Assembly: GCA_964059195.1 (NCBI GenBank)
Contig: CAXKWD010000004.1
Span: forward strand, 121,120,043-121,184,042
Reading direction: 5' to 3'
DNA length: 64,000 bases
Origin: Ectobius pallidus
Lineage: Eukaryota; Arthropoda; Insecta; Blattodea; Ectobiidae
Below are positions 55,707 through 64,000 of this stretch, piece after piece. The notes beneath the pieces are model-generated. The model ran no database searches, was not told the DNA's origin, and saw nothing but the letters and a program-made list of their open reading frames with translations. Each line of letters begins with the position of its first letter. Positions within the stretch are counted from its first letter, which is position 1. The translations under genes and the position numbers were made by a program.

Positions 55707-58655
55707 TTATGATAAAATTATTTCACTTAACATAAATTCGTCCACAGAATAAAAAGGGTTTAAGACTAACCATCTATGCAGTTTGCTTTTAAAAGCATTC
55801 AAATGAAGACATTTAAAGTTGTAGGGTAGCTTGTTATATAGCTTAGGTCCAATATAAACATGACTATTTTGAGTTTTGGATAGTCTGCAGAGTGGTAAAT
55901 TGATCATATTTTTAGATCTAGTATGATGAGTGTGTATGTCACTTCTTAGACCAAAATTGTTAGCATTTGTATGCAAAAGAACTAAATTGCTATAAATATA
56001 CAAATTAAAAATAGTTAAAATACCTAGGTCTTTGAAGATTGGCCTACATGGCGTTCTGCTATCACATTTTCTTATTATTCTAACAATCTTTTTCTGAAGT
56101 ATTAGAATATCCTTAGTACCACTACTACCTCCATACAGAATGATACCATATCTGATGATAGATTCACAAAAAGCAAAATACATACTTCTTAAATAGCTTA
56201 GAGGTATTTGGTCTCTTAAATTCCTGAGGAGGAATATTGCTTTCGATAGTCTTAACTTTATGAACTCAATATGATTGTGCCAGGTCAATTTGCTGTCAAT
56301 GTACATGCCCAAAAATTTCACATTTGTACAGTTAATGTTAGGTGTCAATTCCAATATGTGTTTTAAACTGAAAACCATGTGAACTGTTTTTTCATCATTT
56401 AGTAATAAGCTATTCGATTTAAACCATACACCTGCATTTTCCATGATATTTTCCATATTCACCAACAGATTTTCGAAGTTCTTCTCAGTGGAAATAAAGG
56501 TTGTATCGTCAGCATATACAACAGAGGTACAAGGCACATTGCATGGCAAGTCATTGACTGCAATAAGAAACAACAAGGGACCCAAAATGGAGCCCTGAGG
56601 AACCCCACGTTTTATATTCTGGGTTGCAGAAATTTCATTGTTGACACTAACAATCTGTTTGCGTTCTTTCAAATATGAAATTAAGAGTTCTAGCTGAATA
56701 TCTTTAATACCATAAAAGTTTAATTTGTTAATTAGGATTTCGTGTTCAATACAATCGAAAGCCTTGCTCAAATCGCAAAAAATACCGCAGAGATAACTAC
56801 CGTTCTCAAAAGACTCCAAAACGTCATTGACCAATGTTACAATAGCATCAATTGTACTCCTACCCTTGCGAAAACCATATTGCTGATTATAGAACATTTC
56901 AAAATTTTCAAAATAACTATAGATTTGGTTATGAATTACATATTCAAAAACTTTTGATAATACGGGAATTAAAGATATGGGGCGGTAACTTGAAACATCC
57001 AAAGGAGATCCTTTTTTAAACACTGGAACTACCCTAGCAACTTTAAGTAACTTTGGAAAAGAGCCTTGAGACATACACCGATTTATACAAACGGATAAAG
57101 GAAATGCTATGGTGTCAATTATTTTCTTCAGAAGATTGTTCGTCATGCCATATATATCGATGCTGTTTGAATTCTTGAGATTAAATACAATCTTCAATAC
57201 CTCCTCAACAGTGACTTCACTCCAATATAAATTTGCATTGCTCGGATTAAGATTTGTCAATAAATCCTTATACGATACGTTAGATTCAGTAACTTGTGAT
57301 CTGATTTCATCAACACAATTTATAAAATAATTGCTTAGGGAGTCTGCAGAAAGTGGAATGCTTGCCTTATTGGAACTACTTACTTTAAATTTGTTTATGA
57401 TTGCCCATGCAGTCTTAGATTTATTGTCAGAGTTGTTAATCAAGCTTATATTATATTGTAATTTGGCCTCCTTAAGTTTATCTCTGTATACATTTTTAAG
57501 TTTTAGATAACCTTGTTTATAGTTAGACCCAAATTTCTTGTAGGCATCATACAGTAGCATCAAATTCTTCTTCAAAACTTTTAACTCATTGGTATACCAA
57601 GAGTGATTATGTTTTTTACAGACACTATTATTATTCATTCTGAGTTTAAAACATTCGTTAAAATTAAGTATTAGAACATTAAAGAATTTATTAAATAGTT
57701 CCTCAGAAGTTATATTAAAGTCATTTAGGAATATATTCCAGTTTACTGAGTTCATCTTAAACTTAAACTGTTCTACCTCATAATCAGTAAAACTTCTGTA
57801 GGATATTGTTTTACTCTCTGATTGACTTATTTTAGTTAAGTCGGTCGAGAAAACAATAGCGGAGTGGTCAGAATATAAGAACTCGGATATCTTAACAGCA
57901 CAGTTATTGACAGAGATGTTGGAGAAAACATTGTCTAGGCAAGCCGATTCACGTGTAGGTTCAAAATTGTGGCATATTAATCCAAATTCCATGAGTAAAT
58001 TCTCAAAGTCTATTACTGTTCTCTTTCTTTTATTAATGTCAAAATCTGAATTTAAATCACCTCCAATGACAATTTTATGTTTTGTCCACTGTTTCAAATG
58101 AGATAAAAGATTATTTAGATTTCGTAGAAATACATTGGTATCCCCAAGTGGAGTACGATAGACAGTCACAATAATCAATTTTGAACTGTCTACAATGGCA
58201 GCACATGCCTCAAAATGCTTCTCACAAGTAAAATCATGTATGTCTAATTTTCTACAGATAATGTCGTCACTAGCATATATTGCTGTACCTCCTCTCCTGG
58301 AACAAGATCTTGAGTAGTAGGATACACACTTATAACCTATGATGTCGAAACATTCAATTTCTGTTTTAGTTAACCAGTGTTCACTTAGACATAAGAAGTT
58401 AAAAGAGTTGTTGCTTATGAAGTCATTCAAGACAATTGACTTTCCACTTAGTCCCTGTATGTTTAAAAACATAAACAGTACCTTAAACAAGTTGCTTAAC
58501 ATCATATTTGTTGACTTTTTGTTATTACTCATAGTATCAGGGGTTATCACTGCGTCTGATTTACACCGCTCACTGGGACTTGGTTTTGCTGTTGATGTTG
58601 ACGACGGTCGTTCATAGGGAATAAAAAACGTCTTATTCTTGCACTTTTTGGCCAA
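55707..58655 (-). CDS. LINE ORF2p (982 codons, open), endonuclease and RT
   Basis: Endonuclease motifs: FLNIQGLSGKS, LCLSEHWL, IVIGGDLNSDF and SDHSAIVF. RT motifs: SYRPISLIPVLSKVFEYV, YLCGIFCDLSKAFDCI, GVPQGSILGPLLFLI and VVYADDTTFIS (near 56505). No RNase H. The C-terminus ends LHRWLVLNPFYSVDEFML, typical of this group. The real start may be a Met downstream of 58655 (NNKKSTNM region), because the first 40 codons overlap the ORF1 end in another frame. The catalytic set seems complete, but the element lacks ORF1 and its promoter. Confidence 0.88.
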   Translation of the reverse strand: MAKKCKNKTFFIPYERPSSTSTAKPSPSERCKSDAVITPDTMSNNKKSTNMMLSNLFKVLFMFLNIQGLSGKSIVLNDFISNNSFNFLCLSEHWLTKTEIECFDIIGYKCVSYYSRSCSRRGGTAIYASDDIICRKLDIHDFTCEKHFEACAAIVDSSKLIIVTVYRTPLGDTNVFLRNLNNLLSHLKQWTKHKIVIGGDLNSDFDINKRKRTVIDFENLLMEFGLICHNFEPTRESACLDNVFSNISVNNCAVKISEFLYSDHSAIVFSTDLTKISQSESKTISYRSFTDYEVEQFKFKMNSVNWNIFLNDFNITSEELFNKFFNVLILNFNECFKLRMNNNSVCKKHNHSWYTNELKVLKKNLMLLYDAYKKFGSNYKQGYLKLKNVYRDKLKEAKLQYNISLINNSDNKSKTAWAIINKFKVSSSNKASIPLSADSLSNYFINCVDEIRSQVTESNVSYKDLLTNLNPSNANLYWSEVTVEEVLKIVFNLKNSNSIDIYGMTNNLLKKIIDTIAFPLSVCINRCMSQGSFPKLLKVARVVPVFKKGSPLDVSSYRPISLIPVLSKVFEYVIHNQIYSYFENFEMFYNQQYGFRKGRSTIDAIVTLVNDVLESFENGSYLCGIFCDLSKAFDCIEHEILINKLNFYGIKDIQLELLISYLKERKQIVSVNNEISATQNIKRGVPQGSILGPLLFLIAVNDLPCNVPCTSVVYADDTTFISTEKNFENLLVNMENIMENAGVWFKSNSLLLNDEKTVHMVFSLKHILELTPNINCTNVKFLGMYIDSKLTWHNHIEFIKLRLSKAIFLLRNLRDQIPLSYLRSMYFAFCESIIRYGIILYGGSSGTKDILILQKKIVRIIRKCDSRTPCRPIFKDLGILTIFNLYIYSNLVLLHTNANNFGLRSDIHTHHTRSKNMINLPLCRLSKTQNSHVYIGPKLYNKLPYNFKCLHLNAFKSKLHRWLVLNPFYSVDEFMLSEIILS

Positions 58656-58947
58656 TTTTGCGCATCCAGGGCTTTTTCAAAATTTTCTTCATACACATCA
58701 AATCAAAATGAGGAATAGATATCAGGATATTTAGAGTTAAGTTTTTGGCATACAACTTCTGGAAATTTCGATACAAAGATACATTGCTACATTATTACAG
58801 CGTTTTCTTAGAAACACTGATATTTGTGTTTAAACGATAATTAAAAAATTTAATTATTAAACTAGAAACATATTAAGTAAAATTAAGAGAGAGACTGTGA
58901 TGAGAAAGAATTAACTTTATATTATTGTGAACACTGGAATGTTACAG

Positions 58948-59143
58948 GCTGATTCTGCTGAACAAGTTGCTGGAGGATGGCAACGTGTTGTACAGAAAGA
59001 GTCGGCTGAAAGAGGCTGCTCATCGCTATCAGTATGCTCTCAAGAAATTCCCTGCAGAAGAGCTTGGGGAACATTCGGCCACATTTGAGCAGCTTCGCAT
59101 TAATTTCCTACTTAATCAATCTCGTTGCAAACGCAAGATGAAT
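58948..59143 (+). CDS. rols: TANC/rols exon 14 of window (TPR start)
   Basis: The acceptor is TGTTACAG ending at 58947 and the donor is GTAAGT at 59144. Phase is 2 in and 0 out. The split Met codon continues into [20 protein letters not shown], then [20 protein letters not shown] and [15 protein letters not shown]. This is the first tetratricopeptide-like unit after the ankyrin array in TANC1/2. The remaining TPRs must lie beyond 64000. Confidence 0.95.
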
Positions 59144-59435
59144 GTAAGTTATCACTTTAAACAAATCATTTACCATATTCAATTGCAGTATTATAAAGGA
59201 ATTATAAAATCATGCTGATAGCTCTGGCAGAAGATGGAATTATAGAAATAACAATTTTTGATTTTTTTTTTTTTTTAAAGTTTATCGCTACTCTATTATC
59301 AGTGAGTATAATAAAGGCATCCAAATAGATGAAAGCTGGCAGCTTGTCTATAATAATTACTGAGAATTACTACCTTTCACAAATACTTTAATGAACAATA
59401 CTTTTAAGAAATTGAATAATATACCTCATAGACCA

Positions 59436-62060
59436 TGGGCTACCAATAGCAAACCCTCCCCCCCCCCCGTGGGATTTTCTGGCACACATATTTTTTTGTT
59501 GATATTGTCGTCTAGTTTAAGATTTTAGTTGTTTGCCCCTTATCAATTACAGCATTTACCCGGAAACCCCGGAAAACCACGGAAATCCGGAGAAAATGGG
59601 TTTGTTTTAATTTTTTATTGTTCTTTGCCCCTAATATTCCCAGAGAATTTCTGACTCACATATTTTTGTTCGTATTGCCATCTAGTTTAAGGTTTCAGTT
59701 GTTTGCCCCTTACAAATTACAACATATCCCCGGAAAACCCGGAAAGCCACGTATATACGGAGAAAATTACTATGTTTTGGTTTTTAAATCTTTGTTCTTT
59801 GCCCCTAATATTCAAAGGGAATTTCTGACTCATATGTTTTTTTGTTGCCATTACCATCTAGATTAAGATTTCAGTTGTTTGCCCCTTATCAATTACAGCA
59901 TATCCCCGGAAAACTCCGAAAACCAAGGAAATCCGAAAAATTGACTTCGTTTGAATTTTTGAAAATCTTTGTTCTTTGCTACTAGTATTCAAAGGGAATT
60001 GGTAAATCATATGTTTTTGTGTTGATATTGCCATCTAGATTAAGGTTTCAGTTGTTTTCCCCTTACCAATTACAGCATATCCCCGGAAAACCACGTATAT
60101 ACGGAGAAAATGACTATGTTTTCTTTTTAAATCCTTGTTCTTTGCTCCTAATATTCGAAGAGAATTCCTGACTCATATGCTTTTGTGTTGGAAGTGCCAA
60201 CTAGTAAGGTATCAGTTGTTTTCCCCTTACCAATTACAGCATGACAAAAAATAATGATGCTGAAGGGATGAAAGCGATTGAAAACCTGGCAGCACACCCT
60301 TCATATTCTAATGTGAACAAAAATATGTGTCAGAAATTCCCTGGGAATATTAGGGGCAAAGAACAATAAAAAATTAAAACTATTTGAAAGGGGCAAACAA
60401 CTGAAACCTTAAACTAGATGGCAATACGAACAAAAATATGTGAGTCAGAAATTCCCTGGGAATATTAGGATCAAAGAACAAAGATTTTTAATAAATTAAA
60501 ACGAACTCATTTTCTGCGGATTTTCGTGGTTTTCGGAGTTTTCCGGGGATATGCTGTAATTGATAAGGGGAAAACAACTGATACCTTAATCTAGATGGCA
60601 ATACCAATACAAAAACATATAAGTCACCAATTCCCTTTGAATACTAAGAGCAAATAACTAAGATTAAAAAAATTAAAACAAAGTAATTTTCTCCGGATTT
60701 CCGTGGTTTTCAGAGTTTTCTGGGGAAATGCTGTAATTGATAAGGGGCAAACAACTGAAACCTTAATTTAGATGGCAATACCAACACAAAACCATATGAG
60801 TCACTAAGTCCCTTTGAATACTAAGAGCAAATAACTAGGATTAAAAAAATTAAAACAAAGTAATTTTCTCCGGATTTCCGTGGTTTTCAGAGTTTTCTGG
60901 GGAAATGCTGTAATTGATAAGGGGAAAACAACTGAAACCTTAATTTAGATGGCAATACCAACACAAAACCGTATGAGTCACTAAGTCCCTTTGAATACTA
61001 AGAGCAAATAACTAAGATTAAAAAAATTAAAACAAAGTAATTTTCTCCGGATTTCCGTGCTTTTCCGAGTTTTCTGGGGAAATGCTATAATTGATAGGGG
61101 GCAAACAACTGAAACCTTAATCTAGATGGGAATACCAATACAAAAACATATAAGTCACCAATTCCCTTTGAATACTAGGAGGAAAAAACATAGATTAAAA
61201 AAAATAAACAAAGTAATTTTCTCCGGATTTCCGTGGTTTTCAGAGTTTTCTGGGGAAATGCTGTAATTGATAAGGGGCAAACAACTGAAACCTTAATTTA
61301 TATGGCAATACCAACACAAAACTATATGAGTCACCAAGTCCCTTTGAATACTAGGGCAAAGAACTAAGATTTTAAAAAATTTGAACAAAGTCATTTTCTC
61401 CGGGTTTCCGTGGTTTTCGGAGTTTTCCGGGGATATACTGTATTTGATAATGGGCAAACAACTGAGACCTTAATCTAGATGGCAATGCCAACAAAAAAAA
61501 CATATGAGTCAGAAATTCCCTTTGAATATTAGAAGGAAAAACAAAGAATGAAAAAATAAAACATTGTCATTTTCTCCGTATATACGTGGTATTCCGGGTT
61601 TTCCGGGGATATGTTGTAATTGGTCAGAGGCAAACAACTGAAACCTTAAATTAGATGACAATACCAACAAGAAATATGTGAGTCAATAATTCCCTGGGCA
61701 TATTAGGAGCAAAGAACAAAGACAAATTAAAACAAAGTCATTTCTCCGGATTTCCGTTGTTTTCCGGGGATATGCTGTAATTGATAAGGGGTAAACAGCT
61801 AAAAACTTAATCTAGATGGCAATACCAACAATAAATATGTGATTCAGAAATTCCCTGGGCATATTAGGAGCAAAGAACTAAGAAAAATTAAAACAAACTA
61901 GTTTTCTCCGGATTTCCGTAGTTTTCCGGGGTTTCCGGGTAAATGCTGTAATTGATAAGGGGCAAACAACTAAAATATGAAACTACATGTCAATACCAAC
62001 AAAAAAATATATGAGTCGGAAAATCCCACGGGGGGGGGATGGGGGGTATACAGTAGCCCA
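59436..62060. mobile_element. Foldback element with ~175-bp subrepeats, 2.6 kb
   Basis: The ends TGGGCTAC and GTAGCCCA are inverse, followed by C-run/G-run blocks (CCCCCCGTGGGATTTTC). The left arm has about five direct units; its GTTTGCCCCT-type anchors lie near 59531, 59701, 59877, 60054 and 60218. The right arm has about ten inverse units, anchors near 60389, 60565, 60742, 60917, 61096, 61272, 61449, 61626, 61785 and 61957. A spacer of about 74 bp (60241-60314) separates them. Each unit has a CCGGAAAACCACGGAAATCC core. No transposase is present. The architecture is like Drosophila FB or Galileo elements; the family is unknown. Confidence 0.85.
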
Positions 62061-62378
62061 CGCTCTATCAAGCATCGTGTTAGACATACAAGAATTATAA
62101 ATAATATAATTTTTCCTTTTGATTTTCTTTGCATTTCAACTTATCTCTTTAGCAGAAGATGGCTGCACAAATTCATATATCGCAGAGTTAAAGCTTTGCT
62201 TTGACTGATAGATAAGTCAAAAAGTTCAGGAGCATGGAAACTTTAAAAACATGAATGGTATTGGTACCAGGCAATTTCGCTGGTCTGAGATTAAGAGAAT
62301 TAAAATATTAATCCAAAAAGTTGACCGATACTTGGTAACGGCAGAACAAAGCACTCAAAACAACTGTATTATTAAGTA

Positions 62379-62530
62379 CAGTTAGATCTCTATAAAGACC
62401 ACTAATTTCTAGTGACCGATTTTTCTAGGAACAGATATTAAAACCATCAATGCAATTTTTACCTCTATTAAATGACCACCATGACCAAAAACCATTGTTT
62501 CTGTCACTTTTAACTCTATCAGACAATAGT
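62379..62530. mobile_element. Tigger-like left end fragment
   Basis: TA then CAGTTAGATCTCTATAAAGA, followed by GACCGATTTTTCTAGG, is typical of Tigger ends. No right end was seen in the rest of the window. Confidence 0.45.
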
Positions 62531-64000
62531 AATAAAGTAATTACTTTAGGAGTAAATCAGAAGTTTAACAGAAATATTTTACGTCAACATTACAAGTTTT
62601 TCTGAAATTTTTATGGTTATGAAAAATAGAATCAAGAAGTTCAAACAATGTTTTGAGCAACTGTGCTGAGAAATACATATTCTTGTGGCTTGATGGTGCA
62701 GAAGTATCGTAAAACAATGGAAATAGGACAAGAGACTGGGAGACACATTCCAAACTTCCTCTTGGCTGTTTTAACTGTAATCAGAGGCTGGATATACTTC
62801 AGGTAACAGATTCTATGCAGAAATTGGTTTTATATATTAAACTGTTTTATGTACAAACTACTATTACAATTAAAAAGTAATTACCATGAAATAATATGGT
62901 ATTTCCTGAGTTGTGGTCAAGCCATTTCTGACATTTTAAATACCGGTACTAGATTTTTTCTGCTTCATATATAATATGCACTTTTTCATTCACAAAATGT
63001 TTTCCTCTCTGCCACCATCACTGAGAGTTCCTATTTTTACTTGAGACACACAGAGCTATATTTAACTGGTATATAAGCTAAAGTAAGTCGCAAGCCAGCT
63101 TGCCAAGATTTCCAGTATGTTTCTCACTGCAGGCAAACAACAAACAAATAACATCCTATGGTTGTTGGTAATAACATTAAATTGAAAATAAGTTTGAAAG
63201 TTTGTAATTTATCTTTTAAATGATGTTTAATGATATTACATGCATCTTTACCTCTGAAAATATAGAAAAATGACAAATTAATTATAGAAATTAATTAAAT
63301 GAATAAAATGTAAAATTTAATTCTAGGTTAGAAGCGTATTTTGAAGTTATATTCACAAAAATATGCAATTTGTCACACTGCAATAAGATATAACATTACA
63401 ATATTATAAAGTAATCAAATTTAATAATAGGCTACTTCTTAGCAAATATATGCATAATGACGACAATGAGGCATAACCTAAAATTAGCATCTTATTATAG
63501 CTGAAATACACTAATTATTAGCCTGATATTTCTGAAAATTCTTCTTGAACACAATTAGGATCATCAACCGAATATTCTCCACCATTTATATCATCCTCAC
63601 TTTCATTAGAATCGTTCATAATCTCACTGTCAAGCCATGGCACGCCATTTCCTTGTCTGCTGCTGAAAAATATGCAGTGAACATTTGCTAACAAATTACA
63701 TTGGTGTCTAAACAAATTTAAGAAAAAGCATTTAGCAGTAGGTAAAGAAATTAATGTATCAAAAGGAATATGCATAATAATAAAATTCATCAATTCATGA
63801 AACTTGAGAATAAAATGCATGAAAAGTATGATCCTATCAAATGATGGGATCACAATTGTTGTAAGTTTCTGAATCCCAATGAAGTGTTAACATACATAAT
63901 TTGTAAAAATGTGAGTGAATACCAACAAAATCATTATGCCAATTCATTGTACTAAAATCTTTTATCATAAATGAATTGGATCAGACAACTTTTAGTTTTA
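62531..64000. other. Intron after exon 14, mostly unrecognised
   Basis: AT-rich. The only notable coding-like piece is a minus-strand acidic stretch at 63518-63665. Confidence 0.5.
63518..63665 (-). other. Acidic minus-strand open stretch with acceptor-like edge
   Basis: On the minus strand a TTTTTCAG precedes QGNGVPWLDSEIMNDSNESE, and the stretch stays open to a stop at 63518 with many Asp, Glu and Ser. It could be a last exon of an unknown gene or the N-terminus of a transposase. Very weak. Confidence 0.2.

Larger units (their letters stand above)
55596..58745 (-). mobile_element. 5'-truncated Jockey/CR1-type LINE, minus strand
   Basis: The minus strand runs from an ORF1 end (58745 downward) through an open ORF2 to a 3' UTR and a (TCTA)n tail (55596-55618 as GATA on plus). 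The 5' end encodes YEENFEKALDAQNWPKSARI, the last part of an ORF1, so the rest of ORF1 was lost by 5' truncation, the usual LINE fate. No target duplication was found. Confidence 0.82.

Noticed and set aside
59618..59866. ORF with repeated FFAPNI motif
   Set aside because: Caused by the subrepeats of the foldback arm.

Overview
The window is insect nuclear DNA: AT-rich, exons with GT-AG introns, and arthropod-type transposons. One host gene crosses it on the plus strand, the orthologue of vertebrate TANC1/TANC2 and Drosophila rolling pebbles (rols). Fourteen internal exons (213 to 59143) give about 3,137 coding bases, roughly 1,045 codons. Splice phases agree across all thirteen introns. The exons encode a Ser-rich segment, a STAND-type P-loop NTPase (Walker A in exon 3, Walker B in exon 5), a winged-helix-like region, a long ankyrin-repeat array and the start of the TPR region. 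Both gene ends lie outside the window. Long introns and abundant hAT, Tigger, BEL, LINE and SINE copies suggest a large-genome hemimetabolous insect, perhaps a cockroach relative; the species is inference.

Only about 5% of the window is host coding sequence. Much of the rest is transposons in introns. 0-8 kb: a decayed LINE, a 1.66-kb inverted-repeat element with doubled ends, a Helitron-like tandem block and a LINE 3' fragment. 8-18 kb: a long CTTT array, a Tigger MITE, two related TA-flanked elements (one carrying a hAT MITE with an 8-bp duplication), SINEs, a tRNA-derived palindromic retroposon and two more Tigger-like MITEs. 18-28 kb: a second palindromic retroposon split by a Tigger copy that is itself split by a mariner, a Tc1 remnant, and a second palindromic family. 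28-36 kb: a 5.5-kb LINE with target-site duplication. 36-46 kb: a 2.6-kb hAT-like element holding a 71-bp minisatellite, then a Tigger-like MITE interrupted by a LINE with both ORFs open. 46-59 kb: a SINE, a BEL/Pao LTR element, and a 5'-truncated minus-strand LINE with open EN-RT. 59-62 kb: a 2.6-kb foldback element.

Most unusual are: (1) two families of short retroposons made of head-to-head tRNA-like arms, with 12-13 bp direct flanking repeats; (2) a BEL/Pao element with near-identical 1,181-bp LTRs and one open gag-pol frame lacking the whole reverse transcriptase/RNase H segment, so probably mobilised in trans; (3) an asymmetric foldback with about 5 versus 10 inverted units of about 175 bp. 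No CRISPR, operon, rRNA or credible functional tRNA gene was seen. All comparisons were by eye; none was checked against a database.
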